From positions 8,195,450 to 8,259,449 of the forward strand of contig NC_134026.1 of assembly GCF_964204645.1 (NCBI RefSeq): a stretch of DNA of 64,000 nt, given 5' to 3'. Made by a program: the position numbers and the translations under genes. Source of the stretch: Tubulanus polymorphus. Lineage: Eukaryota > Nemertea > Palaeonemertea > Tubulaniformes > Tubulanidae. Positions 11,632-26,000 of the stretch are shown here, piece by piece (positions within the stretch are counted from its first letter, which is position 1; each line of letters begins with the position of its first letter). The notes below the pieces were generated by a model. That model worked only from the letters and a program-made list of their open reading frames with translations. It had not been told where the DNA came from and searched no databases.

Positions 11632-12806
11632 TGGAGCAGAAATTTTGCCTGGCAGTCCCTAGTCATCCGAATTAAGTAAGTTCGATCTACTGTGTTTGGC
11701 ATTTCCTAATCTCCGAGGTATAACCATACATTCTACTGTTTTAACTTAAAAGATGTGCCATTTTTGATGATCAAGCTTAAGACGCATCGATAAAGATACA
11801 AGTTTTTATGTTCAAGTTCATTTATTTCACATTTTACAATTACAGGTTTGAGAAAAGTTATATTTTTGAGTAAGTTTAGATGATGAAAGAGCTCGAGCCT
11901 ATACGTATAGGAAAAAATGAGATTAGTAACGATGATAAGAAATAGTTAACAATTACCTGTTCATGTGGACTAGAATTCATTTTATCTATTCAAATAAATG
12001 TGACCAGGTTGACGATCATCACGGACGGTTATTAAGATGCAACAGCAGTTGTTTAAGAACTTCTATGAATGAATATAGAATTCTTCACTTACGACAGATA
12101 GATTAAGTTTACAGTTAATAGGAATAAACAATAATTACGAGACCTCGCACTCGGCAGCGCGTGCCATTTTGTCGAGATCGGGATCTGAATTGACAGGTCT
12201 GTTTAGCGCGGTGATATTTTGAGTGAATTCCCACGGGTCCTGACAATCCAATGAAAAATACACACGAATGAATGAGGTAATTTGACTTCTTTGTCTGAAT
12301 GAAGTTCAGTCGATGCCTAGTTCCGAAGGCGCCTTGATCAGAGTGGACTCCAGCGAAGTGGAAAACGAGATCTTCTAGTGTTCACGGTCAGACGCGCACG
12401 GTATGATTTTTTCCTCCGTTAGACCAGTACAGAAAATTATGATTTTGGTCAATACCATTTCTTTGCTTCAATTTACATAAGATACATGATTGAATCTATA
12501 CTGTAAATATTGACTTAGTATACAAAAGGGAACCTGGAACCACGTAAACTATCTGAAATCTTGGCAGTTCCTATAGTCATCCAATTAAGTAAGTCCAATG
12601 AGTAAGAATTCCTAGTATAACCATTCATGTTTCAACTTAAAACATGTGGATGGTATTAAGGTTTGAGAAAAGTTAGATTTTTCCTCCGTTAGACAAGTAC
12701 ACAAAATCATAATTTTGGCCAATTCCATTTCTTTGCTTTAATTTTACAAAAGATACACGATTAAATCTACACTGCAAATATTGGCTAGTTAGTATACAAA
12801 ATGGAA

Positions 12807-15800
12807 TCACGAGGTTGAAATGTGTTGTTGTTTTATAGGCCTACACCGCCGTGTCAGTTGATCGATTCTTTCCCCGAACATCACAGATAAAGGTTGTAGA
12901 AATGACAATACGACGCCAACTATCATAAATAGCGATGGCTAAAATTCGAAATAAAAATTTCAAATACATGTATATATTTTATAGATGTTTATACACATTT
13001 AAAACAATTTAACTACATTAACGGGACTTTCTTGCACCTTCCCTAAATTTCTAGGGTTATATATGCGATAAGTTGGATCGGTGATAAATTGGGGCACTAT
13101 AAGTCGATGGAGATGTGCCTTCACAGTTTAATTCAGGCATGGCATGTTTCTAATCAGCAGTACCGTGTAACATTTCATAGAAATTAAGTGGGACGGGTAT
13201 ATACTTACTGGTAGGTAATTAATAGGTGGTCCTTCTCCCCATTTAAACAAAGGATACTGAAGCATTCCTATGATCCCACCATTTACAATCCTCAAAGTTC
13301 CGTACAATCGACCAAAATGTTCCACTGGGAATCTACGGTTATTAGCATCAGAAATGAAAAGATGAAACTCCTATCAGCTGCGATCATCCGAGCGTTTATG
13401 CCCCGGGCCGTTCACCGTTCACACGGGGTCCGAATTTGGCCCCACCAAAAACGTCGGACCAGGCCCGAGCCAAATTTTAGCAGGGGGCAAAATGATTGCG
13501 TTTGAATTACTACTGGTTCCAGGTGTGACTGACCGCATTTCTAGCACGGGTGACGTCACATTTGCGTACGTGAATTTCTACTGACTCCACCCGGAAGTGA
13601 CTAGCTTCGCTTTGCCACTGCATTATTATGTATCGAGTGAGTGGTTTGCGTGTGGACGCGCTCTGTAATTAGGCACGGGCCAAATTTGACTTTGATGTGA
13701 TCCGGTCCAGCAGGGCCAAATCGTCTCCGTGTTATTTCAGCTATCTAATAACTTCATAACTAACCAGTACTTACGCCATGAATAGGAACGCTCCACCCAG
13801 ACCGTAGAGAAACGCTCTGAATACAACGATAGAGATGAACTGTACGTAAAGTAGACCTTCAACAGGAATCAAAACTAGTACCGACAGTAACAAACAAACA
13901 AAACTACAGAACGCCTGAGGTAATGCAGCTGGTCTTATCTGATCATAATAATTCGGATTATCACCTGTAAAATTGTAATAGAAATAAAAACAAGACAATT
14001 TTCATTCAAATATTGTGAATTATGTATCAATATCGAAATGCAAGATGTGTACAATGTTGGTATGCGCCAGCAGAGGTAACAAGAAAATTAACTTTAATAA
14101 ATTATTTGACGCCTGCGAAAAAATGTAGAATTTCTGGGAGAAGCTAATGTGGAATTGCAAATTTGAAATCGAAGTTTTAAGAAATTTGGGGAATTATGAG
14201 ATTTGGCGATTGGGTAGATGATACAGTCTTCAACTGGTCTAATTTTAAAAAAATTGTCAACTTGTGGCCGACTTCGATTCACTTTTGCCTCTAAGCTGGT
14301 TTGCAACCTCATTACCTCCATGGTTGAAGAAAGAGTTCTTTGGATGTTTGCTTCATCATGACGTTGAGCATATCGTGTAGCCAGCCGGCCCGGTCCTGGG
14401 GCCCGGTTTGGCTGTCACTCGATATCCTAGACTTGAGTCTGGGTTGAAGTAGACATTGTCATTTAAAGAACTTATTCATGTTATTCTGTATGAATTAACC
14501 GTGTGTCTTGTATTTTGTATTTTCTTATTTTAAGATTTGTAAGTTTTTTAAATTTTATCCCGGAATTTCAATGTAATAATGATCAATAAAGTATTGAATT
14601 GAATTGTCACCTTATACACCATCAATGGACGCGGAGCCGTATATGGCAGCTATGCTATTATAAATTGCTAATCTCATGAAACTTGCATACCCCTTGTATC
14701 GAACATATTTTCTAAAACATTTGAATATTGAAATTATATGTTAACACGTTTTTATATAGACCGCTTGTAGCCGCCGATGAAATTCACGCCGGCCCTACTC
14801 AGATCGTAGATAGCTTCGTCATTCCACTAGCATCCCCATGTCAGGGTCTGACTTTTATATCAGACTTCCAAATCGTGTATACATCCGCCATTTAACCGAA
14901 TAATCCGATTTACTTATCATTTCTATTTATGCCTGCCGCTCCTGATATAATCATACATCCTTTACTATTACAATACGTCTTCTCATGATATTCAATGCAA
15001 TATAACATTTCGACGTTCAAATAGACGTCATTATATAATCAAAGGGAGCCATTCTACATCTTTATCAATAATATTTTGCCAAATAGCTTGTATGTGTACA
15101 CATAAACCTGTGACGTTTTGCACATCGATTTACGGTTGTCGTTTGTAAAATGACGCTGAATGGTTAACATTGTTTAGGTTTCATAATGGTAACGTTTTAT
15201 AAGGCGTCAAAAAATGCCAGCGGTGTAAAAAAGGTTACACGTCACGAGTCCGACGGTTCACGAATTTTGAATTACGTATCAACATCAAAACGACTTTCTT
15301 ATTCAATAAAACATGAAGCAGCACTTGGGAAAACGAAATGCAAGATGTGTACAATGTCTGTATGCGCCAGCAGAATAAAAATGCCAGGGGTGTAAAAACA
15401 CCAGAGGAAAAATGCCAAAAGGAAATTGTTGCGTTTTTTTCAGTACGGACATAAGTGTTCAAACTGAAATCAAACAAGTGATTCCCAGAAACTTTTGATT
15501 CGATTTATCATAAAAAAACTTGGGTGTCAAATCGTCTCCTAAACTATTCATTTCATTGTTGATTTGATATTATTTTAGATACATGAAATTTATTGATCGC
15601 AACAATGCATTCATTTTTCTAATTTACAATAATCTAGAAATATGTTGTATCTAAATGTCATCTAGTGTGAATAAGAGGAAACAGGTAAATAATCCCCCAG
15701 TAAAAATCCCACAAGATCTATGTACCTGTATTCCTAAATATTGTTCTGAAAAATGTCATGCTCTAATTTTCACCTAAGATTTGTATTCTAATTTGATTGA

Positions 15801-18678
15801 AAACTGAACTTTGGGGGGATTTTTGCTAGAAGAAGTTTTTTCTCGGGATTCCAGTAGGATTTTTACGGGGAAAATATCCCCAATTCTTAAAAGTGGGTAA
15901 AAATCCCCCACTTTTTAACTTGCATGTATATACAACCTAAGGATTTGGGGATCTTTTACTCAGGGGATGTGTACTCGGTAGATCTTTGCTTATAACCGAG
16001 AGGGATTTTTACCTGCATTCTAAATAGGACTATCGTGTTCAATGTTAATACATTCTCATGTTTTAATTGTCTATTTGTCTTTTATGAATTACGGATTCAC
16101 AATATTTCAACTGTGCATGCAGTATGTGAATGTCATGTTAAATGTTTACAAATTCTCATGTTACAGTAAATAATCTCTGCATATTTCCTTCTGGTATTTT
16201 TGCCTGATTTTTCCTCTGGCATTGTTACCTGTGTTCTATATTGCCAGGTACTTGGTGGCCGATTCAAACAGATCACTGTACATGATAAGATCATAGAAGA
16301 CAATTATGGCAAGCTTTACATACATGTATATAGAAAATAGACTTAAATACATACGGTGAAGACGTTTCTTCTCCAAGTGCAAAAATAGTCCTTCCAATGG
16401 TCCAAGAAATATGCCGCCAAGCAGAATATAGGAAAATATATTCGTGAAAAAACTCACTGTAAAACATCAAACACATAGTATAACTGTTATTACTGGGTAT
16501 TTTGCGGTTTTGCGTATCAATTAGGCCTACCTTTATCAACATCGTTTTTAGTGAAGCGGGTGAGCATTGGGTTTAAAGTGCCCATATAATAGAAGAATTG
16601 TAGTTGAATTATAGCCTCCCACATCAATTCTAATAGATAGACTCTACTGAACAAATAATATGTCAAAGCTTTCACCTTACGTTCATCAACTGTAAAATGA
16701 AACCGGTGTTAAATGAGTTGTGGGCTGATAATATGAAATCCTAATATGCAGTACTTTCAGCAATGCAGTCTAACCTTTCGGTTCGTAAGAAGTTTGTATT
16801 TCGTTCGTTTGGTTACTCGCATCTTCGACTGAAACTGTACCAGCTATATATCCTACTTTGGGGTCTGCGTCGTCGTTCGAACGATTCTTATCACTTCCTC
16901 GCTGATGATCTTTCGGGAAAACTTTGAACTTAGGAAGCAGGGCGAATGTGCTTATCGACACCATCACCACACTCAATACGCACAGAACAATGAAATAGTG
17001 TAATCGTTTCACACCTTTGCCGTGCAAATGCTGCAAGAATGATTCCACTTGATAATCACAACATAAACTGACATTACAAAATCTTGAATAAACTACTCAA
17101 GGAATCATTTTCGGACTTAAATTTTCGTTATTATTGTGGGATTCTCTTTATATCATCGTCTCAACGCAGATAAAGTGTGCTATTAATGGCGATTAAGGTA
17201 AGCTCGCTATCCGAGCAGTAAGCCTTTTTAATTACTTGTCTCCTATCATTTGAATGAAATTCATCACAATTTTCACTCCTTTTTTCTGAAGTCCTTCTGG
17301 GATGGAAAATGCTCAAATAATAAGAAAAAATGTATTTTCCTTTTCATTTTTTTCTCTTCGCCCTCCCAACGTTTTGTTGAAAAAATACCCCGCTCTCCAA
17401 CTAATTAGAAAAGGCCTCAGCAAAATGAAAGGGATGCGGTTCTGTGGCATCCTAGGAACTTAAGGTTGTGTGATTAATCGGCAAGAAATTAACTTATTGA
17501 TTACCTTCATAATTAACATTACAAAACTGGAAATGTCAAACGAAGAATTGTATAACGTAACAACCGTTAAACGAGCTGTATCAAAATAATTGCCAATCTA
17601 AAAAGAAAATTACAATTTTTTCTTTAAACAAAACACAATTATATCACTATCAAAAATATTCAAAAGCGTGCTGTTGTTCAAATGAAATTATGATTTGTAC
17701 CATGACGTACCTGCATATTAGTTGCAAGCAAGCCTATGCCTCCGATACCAATACCAGCTAACCCAGGAAATACGAGGACAGGAACATCTGTATGCACAAA
17801 TTTTCCGATCATTGAGCAGGTTGACGAAATATCAGGACCGTATCACTGCTTCTGGGCCCCAATCCCTGCCTTGTCAAGCGAAAATATTGATTCAAGAAAA
17901 CGGATTTTTTTGCTCAATTTACATAGTTGAAATAAAATTGGGGGTTGCAAAACTGTAACCCCTGTTACAAACCTAGAAAGTCTAAATCAAAAGTTATTGT
18001 AATTTACGTACCCGGACTTGCAAAACCCAACATTAAACAGCCACTGGCATATGTAATGCTGAAAGGAAAATTTAAAAAATACATTTATTCATCATTATGC
18101 ACTATGGTGGCTGATTCGGGCTATACTAAAATATTTTCTGTATGGCTAAACGAACGATGAAAATATGCGGTCAATTTTCTTTTGTTTTCTCGCTCTATCC
18201 GAATAATGCCTCTTCTCTTCTGGAACCCGGCCTTCCAAATTTCCTAGATCCGTTCATGAAACAGCATATGAATACGTTTGAATACGTTATCAACTTACAT
18301 GATAATAATTCGCGTTACTCTGGTTCCATATTTATCTAACAACCAACCAATAACTGCAGCAGAACAACTTAGAGCTGCTACGCCTATCGAAAAAACTAAC
18401 ATTAGCATGTCATTCTGTTGGAGGCACGTCGGATAGGCTACACTCGCATTGTTGTCATCTTTAGTCACAATCTCTGCAAATGATTCCGAATCACTCGCCG
18501 TATCGCTACCGTTTTTTAGACCGATGTTGCACAAATGGCTATAGACTCCGTCTTGCTTAAGGACAAAAACTAATGGCACCCAGCCGAATATACTGCCAGC
18601 AAATATTAAACATTCGAACCATCCAAATAGAAACGAAACCAAGTTCCTCAGACGTTCATTACGGTGATAATTCTCCAT
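12807..18678 (-). CDS. SLC43-family transporter, copy 2 (SLC43A3/ENBT1-like)
   Basis: Same ten-exon structure as copy 1, 519 aa. Exons: 18299-18678, 18012-18058, 17711-17787, 17505-17597, 16775-17030, 16531-16689, 16355-16456, 13775-13964, 13209-13332, 12807-12938. All splice sites and the frame are intact. Comparing exon by exon, I found only three residue differences from copy 1: D to N in the exon 9 segment GEGPPIDYLP, and two changes near the C-terminus (QQGILTS in copy 1, QQHISTS here). Membrane topology, glycosylation sequons and the MFS loop motif are the same. The 3' flank lacks a 157-bp segment that includes the nearest AATAAA of copy 1. Whether the two copies differ in expression cannot be told from sequence. 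Confidence 0.92.
13393..13740. mobile_element. MITE in intron 8 of copy 2 (GGGCCAAATTT family)
   Basis: Near-identical counterpart of the copy 1 element at 2905-3252, duplicated with the unit. Confidence 0.55.
15682..16015. mobile_element. Intronic MITE with repeated GTAAAAATCCC motifs, copy 2
   Basis: Counterpart of 5198-5530, carried along by the 10.5-kb duplication. Confidence 0.55.
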
Positions 18679-18841
18679 GCTCACGCTTAGATTGTGCGTG
18701 TGATATTACTTTGAATGCGTTTTGAGCATATAGATATTACGCACAGCAGAAATCGCTTCTTGTCGAATTCAATGGGGACATTGATTTTTTTACGAGATTA
18801 GCCGAAATTTGACCTAATATATATGATATATACCCGGTCTG

Positions 18842-20220
18842 CAGAACAATGTGTGGCTTAAACTTAAGCGTACTCATTTACGCCGATAATACGGTCCTAT
18901 TCGCCGATAGTCCACAAGGACTTCAGCATTTAATTGATAACCTGTATGCCTACTGTAAAAAATGGAAATTATGTATTAATTGTGATAAGACGAAAGTGAT
19001 GATTTTTTCTAAACGACGGTTACGGATCTTACCTGATTTCTTTATAAACGGCCAGAAACTGGAAATAGTTGATAGTTATAAACACCTGGGTATAATTTTT
19101 TCTTATACAGGATCCTTTGTTCAATGTCATAAAACTCTAGCGGAGCAAGCAAGGAAATCGTTATTTTTTGTACTAAAGAAGGCCAGCGAGCACTCCCTAC
19201 TTAGATATAACTTTAAAACTTTTCGATAGCATGGTATTACCAATTTTATTGTTTGGCTGCGAAATTTGGGGTTTTGAAAACCCCCAGGTACTTGAACGAG
19301 TCCAGTTATCTTTTTTCAGTACATACTTAGAGTAAAGCGATCCACCCCTAGTATTTTCATCGATGGTGAACTGGGACGCCACCCCTTGTATATTTTTGTT
19401 AAAATCAGAATGGTGAAATTCTGGGCCAAATTAGTCAATGAAACAAACAATATTTCTTCGTTAATATATAAACATGGTTATTACATGCACATCAATGGAC
19501 AATCTAATAATGGATTTGTCATGTTAAGAATATCCTTGTGAGAAATGGCCTCGGTTACTTCTGGGAGAACCAGGCAGTCCCTGACATCAACCACCTAACT
19601 GCTCTTTGCGACAAAGACTGACTGACCAGTATACCCAAGACTGGCACGCGAAAATCAATGAATCACCAATTGCTGCATCTTACAGAAAATTTAAACATCA
19701 AGCCGGTTTCAAATTTGAAGATTATTTAACTTCCATCCCTTTAAACATCCGTGTAGAGATGTGCCGTTTCAGATGCTCCAATCATAGGTTATCTATAGAG
19801 GAGGGTAGATATCGCCATATTGAGCGAAATGAAAGAATATGCACTAAGTGTAATATGGGAGTGGTTGGTGACGAATTTCATTTTCTTTTAGTGTGTCCAT
19901 TTTCACAAAATTTAAGAACTGAATTCATCCCTAGATATTTCTGGCGCTCCCCACACCAAAGCCAACTCCAAAATCTGTTCAACTTATCTGGATCACTCCT
20001 TCTCAATTTGGCGATATATATCAAAAAAGGTTTGCAATTATTCTATTAATATCTGTCATGTTCGCCGTATTGTTATTATGTGTATATACGTGTATTGTAA
20101 TTTTTCTAATTTTTCTCTTTTGCTTTTTCTTTTCTATAAATATATTGTATTGTATGTTTAACTCTGTGCAATGAGTTAATTGTGGAGCAATAGACTTAAC
20201 TTAACTTAACTTAACTTGAA
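18842..20220 (+). mobile_element. Decayed LINE, copy 2
   Basis: Duplicate of the element at 8340-9718, with the same YADN palm, the same frameshift and stops, and the same ACTTA tail. One residue differs in the palm segment (R to H). It was already dead before the duplication. Confidence 0.85.
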
Positions 20221-20367
20221 CCTGACCTCGCGTGTATTGTGATGTATGTATATCGTAAATTAAGTGTACAAAGTGTCATAACAGAACAAGTCATTTTATT
20301 ATCAACGGATGAATGATGAATCGTGATTGTGACGCGTGATCAGTGATTGACAAATCGGATTTTACTT

Positions 20368-22133
20368 AATAAAGAAGTTTCCAGTTTCTAGGCGCCATTT
20401 TGTAGCGGTCCCTCGAGGTCCCCATTGTTGCGATTATTTGCGCTCATTTTCAAAACATAAGTTTAGATTGAATATCATATAGTTCTGCAGTCCCTTGCTC
20501 GATGAACTTAATTTATACACCATTTTAATGGAAATGAAATGCAAATATTTGATGGTGATTCTTGGATTTTTTGAACGCAGCAATTGAGAACAGTGACGAT
20601 ATGAAACCAAGGACCGCATATCTTAACCGCGCGTAAAAGAAATCGCGATATTTATTAATTCTGAAATATCTAAGTATATCTTGAAGCTATATTTCCAATT
20701 TTCACATAGGTTAAAGAGGGTTATTTGCAGTTTAGGCCTGCTTTAAAATGTTTTGAATATCTTTCCTGAGGACTGATCTGTACCCGCTTGAGTTGAGATT
20801 ACGCGCAAAAGGGGTCTCCCACTGCGCACCGCCATTTAACCGAACATTGAGATTTGCGAAAAGAAATCGCAAAAATAAGATTTTATACTGGTTTGATATC
20901 ATTAATATTGCTTCTTATGGTTATATATTACCTTTATTTTCGTATGGTTAAAAATGGACTTTGAGTGCTTTGAGGAATTTGACTTTTGTTGCGTTGGGAA
21001 ATTGAAGGATTTCTTGTAAGAGTGGGGACGTTCTGTGTTGGTTGCAAAGGTGGCCTAGTTGAGAGCCTAATTTGCTTGCCAACAGAATGTATCACTCATG
21101 GATGGACACTAGAACAAAATCTAAGTTTTTATATAATTTTGAATATGCGGCGCAGCTTTAAGTAGCCCAACTGGACGTTGACCCCCTAAAACAGAATATC
21201 AAATGGGGGACAGGAACCCCTTCAAATATAATATTGGAATTTTATATCAGTAAGGTTATCTGGTCGATGTTTTCCAGCAAGAAGGTTGAGATTCAGTAAA
21301 TTCATCGTATGATCCCAGGATGAGGGATTACCAGAGGGAGAGAGATATGTGTTGAAATATGTCCTAAGCGTTTAAATTGACTGGCACATTTCACCATGGA
21401 CTCTAAAACGTTTTGGGCCTATGATTTCACCGAACACAAAATCGGCGCTAGGCTGGACGGGCTGCATGCGACAATTCCCCAACTGGGCCTTTCAAACTTC
21501 AAAGCGGGACAAACCGGATCCCGAAACAGGCTAATCAAATTGCCCCCGCCAAAATACAGTATAAACAAGTTATGGATTATAATCTCAAAATATCCCCATG
21601 GAAAATGTGAAGAAATCAAATTGCATTTAAAGATTTCTTGTTGCAAATCTCAATGTTCAGTGAAATTGCAATGCGCAGTTGGAGACCCCTTTTGTGCGTG
21701 ATCTCAAACTCAAGCGGGTACAGATCAGTCGTCAGCAAAGATATTCAAAAGATTTTAACGCAGGCTTAAACTGCAAATAACCCTTTTCAACCTCTACAAA
21801 AATAGAAAATACAGCTTCAAGAGATACTTAGATATTTCAAAATCAATAAATATTGCGATTTCTTTTACGCGCCGTTAAGATATGCGGTCCATGGACTCAC
21901 ATCGTCACTGTTCTCAATTGTTGCATTCAAAAATTTCAAGAATCGCCAACAAATATCTGCATTTCATTTCCTTTAAAATGGTGTATAAATTAAGTTCATC
22001 GACCAAGGGACTGCAGAACTATGTGATATTCAATCCAAACTTATGTTTTAAAAATGAGCGCAAATTATCGCAACAATGGGGACCTCGAGGGACTGCCACA
22101 AAATGGCGCATAGAAACTGGAAACTTCTTTATT
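20368..22133. mobile_element. Foldback-type element with ~500-bp inverted arms, copy 2
   Basis: Duplicate of 9866-11631, offset 10,502 bp, with only scattered substitutions. Confidence 0.8.
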
Positions 22134-23032
22134 TGGAGCAGAAATTTTGCCTGGCAGTCCCTAGTCATCCGAATTAAGTAAGTTCGATCTACTGTGTTTG
22201 GAATTTCCTAATCTCCGAGGTATAACCATACATTCTACTGTTTTAACTTAAAAGATGTGCCATTTTTGATGATCAAGCTAAAGATGCATCGATAAAGATA
22301 CAAGTTTTTATGTTCAAGTTCATTTATTTCACATTTTACAATTACAGGTTTGAGAAAAGTTATATTTTTGAGTAAGTTTAGATGATGAAAGAGCTCGAGC
22401 CTATACGTATAGGAAAAAATGAGATTAGTAACGATGATAAGAAATAGTTAACAATTACCTGTTCATGTGGACTAGAATTCATTTTATCTATTCAAATAAA
22501 TGTGACCAGGTTGACGATCATCACGGACGGTTATTAAGATGCAACAGCAGTTGTTTAAGAACTTCTATGAATGAATATAGAATTCTTCACTTACGACAGA
22601 TAGATTAAGTTTACAGTTAATAGGAATAAACAATAATTACGAGACCTCGCACTCGGCAGCGCGTGCCATTTTGTCGAGATCGGGATCTGAATTGACAGGT
22701 CTGTTTAGCGCGGTGATATTTTGAGTGAATTCCCGCGGGTCCTGACAATCCAATGAAAAATACACACGAATGAATGAGGTAATTTGACTTCTTTGTCTGA
22801 ATGAAGTTCAGTCGAACGCCTAGTTCCGAAGGCGTCTTGATCAGAGTGGACTCCAGCGAAGTGGAAAACGAGATCTTCTAATGTTCACGGTCAGACGAGC
22901 ACGGTATGATTTTTTCCTCCGTTACAGTACAGAAAATTATGATTTTGGTCTGTTCCAATTCTTTGCTTCAATTTACAAAAGATACATGATTGAATCTATA
23001 CTGTAAATATTGACTTAGTATACAAAAGGGAA

Positions 23033-26000
23033 TCATGAGGTTAAAATGCCTTGTTGTTTTATAGGCCTACACCACCGTGTCAGTTGATCGATTCTTTCCC
23101 CGAACATCACAGATAAAGGTTGTAGAAATGACAATACGACGCCAACTATCATAAATAGCGATGGCTAAAATTCGAAATGAAAATTTCAAATACATGTATA
23201 TATTTTATAGATGTTTATACACATTTAAAACAATTTAACTACATTAACGGGACTTTCTTGCACCTTCCCTAAATTTCTAGGGTTATATATGCGATAAGTT
23301 GGATCGGTGATAAATTGGGGCACTATGCGTCGATGGAGATGTGCCTTCACAGTTTAATTCAGGCATGGCATGTTTCTAATCAGCAGTACCGTGTAACATT
23401 TCATAGAAATTAAGTGGGACGGGTATATACTTACTGGTAGGTAATTAATAGGTGGTCCTTCTCCCCATTTAAACAAAGGATACTGAAGCATGCCTATGAT
23501 TCCACCATTTATGATCCTCAAAGATCCGAACAATCGACCAAAATGTTCCACTGGGAATCTACGGTTATTAAATTCAGAAATGATAAGATGAAACTCCTAT
23601 CAGCTGCGATCATCCGAGCGTTTATGCCCCGGACCATTCACCGTTCACACGGGGTCCGAATTTGGCCCCACCAAAAACGTCGGACCAGGCCCGAGCCAAA
23701 TTTTAGCACGGGTCAAAAGGATTGCGTGTGAACGCGCTCTGTAATTATTAGGCACGGGCCAAATTTGACTTTGGTGTGATCCGGTCCTGCAGGGCGAAAC
23801 CGGCGCCGTGTGATTTCGGCTATCTTATAACTTCAAAATTAACCAGTACTTACGCCATGAAAAGGAAAGCCGCGCTCAAACCGAAAAGAAACGCTCTGAA
23901 TACAACGAGACAGATGAACTGTACGTAAAGTAGACCTTCAACAGGAATCAAAACTAGTACCGACAGTAACAAACAAACAAAACTACAGAATGCCTGAGGT
24001 AATGCAGCTGGTCTTATCTGATCATAATAATTCGGATTATCACCTGTAAAATTATAGATAAATAATAACAAGACAATTTTCATTCAAATATTGTCAATTA
24101 TGTATCAATATCGAAATGCAAGATGTGTACAATGTTGGTATGCACCAGCCGAGGTAAAAATGCCAGAGGTGTAAAAAAGGTTACACGTCACGAGTCCGAC
24201 GGTTCACGAGTCCAACGGTTCACGAGTCCGAGAGTTACGAATCGGATATTTGCTCTTGAAATGGGGTAATTTTCCCTCATCTATTTGATTGATTGATTTT
24301 GATTTGATGTGCTTTGGAGACCCACCAGTCACACCTCCTTTTAGATCGGAAATTGAGGTAGCCTACAGATATGTATTCAGTAGATGATCGGTCGAATTTA
24401 GAACATGTTTGTTTAATCAAATCGACGTACACGTAGGGCTACATGTTATTGTAATGGGACATTTCGATTCGGGTTCATGTAAACAATTTATAGGGTAATT
24501 TTCTTGGATGCTAAAGTTTACATATTGAGTTCTCAGCAAATATATCATTTGGCTTTTCAGGAAATATTATTGAACTTTCGGTTATCAGCGGTTAAACAAT
24601 AGCCAACAAGTAATGTACGACAGCTGGTCAGTGGTCCGATCCCGCAACCAAGCGTGTGGTGAGGTGTAAAGAATACTGAAAAATACGGAAGTCAAGCTTA
24701 CGTACTTTATGCACGGCCCCCTACAGGAGCTGATATTGCATTGCATGTATAAAAGTTTTTATCTTCGCTTGAAATTATATTATACCTTCGGACTCGTGAA
24801 CTGTCGGACCCGTAAACCACGGACTCGTGAACCGTCGTACTCGTGGGCTGTTTCCGATAAGGATCCCCGGCAAGATTATCACCGAATTCTATATTGCCAG
24901 GTATGAAGACCGACTCTAGACAGATCCATTGTGCATGATAATCTCATAGATGAAGTTATCAAGATAATTATGCCACGGTTTACATGAAACTATGGAAATA
25001 TATAGACTTTAATACATACGATGAAGACGTTTCTTCTCCAAGTGCAAAAATAATCCTTCCAATGGTCCAAGAAATATGCCGCCAAGCAGAATATAGGAAA
25101 ATATATTCGTGAAAAAACTCACTGTAAAACATCAAACACATAATCTAACTGTTATTACTGGGTATTTTGCGGTTTACCTAACAATCAGCCCTACCTTTAT
25201 CAACATCGTTTTTAGTGAAGCGGGTGAGCATTGGGTTTAAAGTTCCCATATAATAGAAGAATTGTAGTTGAATTATAGCCTCCCACATCAGTTCTAATAG
25301 ATAGACTCTACTGAACAAATAATATGTCAAAGCTTTCACCTTACGTTCATCAACTGTAAAATGAAACCTGTGTTAGGTGAGTTGTGGGCCGACTATGATA
25401 TCCTAATAGGCAGCACCTTCAGCAATGCAGTCTAACCTTTCGGTTCGTACGAAGTTTGTATTTCGTCCGTTTTGTTTCTCTCATCTTCGACTAAAACTGT
25501 ACCAGCTATATATCCTACTTTGGCGTCTGCGTCGTCGTTCGATCGATTTTTACCACTTCCTCGCGGATGATCTTTCGGGAAAATTTTGAATTTAGGAAGC
25601 AGGGCGAACGTGCTTATTGACACCATCACCACACTCAATACGCAAAGGACAATGAAATAGTGTAATCGCTTCACACCTTTGCCGTGCAAATGCTGCAAGA
25701 ATGATTCCACTTGATAATCAAAACATAAACCGACATTAGACGTATCTAATATTAGAAAATATCTAGCTCGCTAATAATAAGAAAATCCCACAATGATAAC
25801 GAAAAATTAAGTCCGAAAACGTTTCAACGTTTCGAGTTATAGATAGCTTATTCAACGTTTCGAATATATTTATATCCTAATAAGTCATCTGAAGATGACT
25901 ATTAGGATATAGTTTTGTGTTATTATTGTGGGATTCTCTTCATATTATTGTCTCAACACGGATAAAGTGTCTCATCAATGGCGATCTAGCTCGCTATCCG

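Larger units (their letters stand above)
1892..12536. repeat. Tandem duplication unit 1 (carries transporter copy 1)
   Basis: This unit and the next match almost base for base: matching landmarks lie 10,488-10,502 bp apart. It contains SLC43 copy 1, its 5' flank, a degraded LINE and a long-inverted-repeat element. Relative to unit 2 it keeps about 157 bp between 2010 and 2170. The very low divergence in introns and dead transposons indicates a recent duplication or ongoing gene conversion. Confidence 0.9.
12537..23030. repeat. Tandem duplication unit 2 (carries transporter copy 2)
   Basis: Direct, nearly identical repeat of unit 1. The junction with unit 1 lies at about 12531-12537, where the shared TAGTATACAAAAGGGA sequence of a 3' flank joins the CCTGGAACC start of the unit. 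The same flank sequence at 23015-23030 leads into copy 3's 3' end, so unequal exchange between homologous 3' flanks explains the arrangement. Confidence 0.9.
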
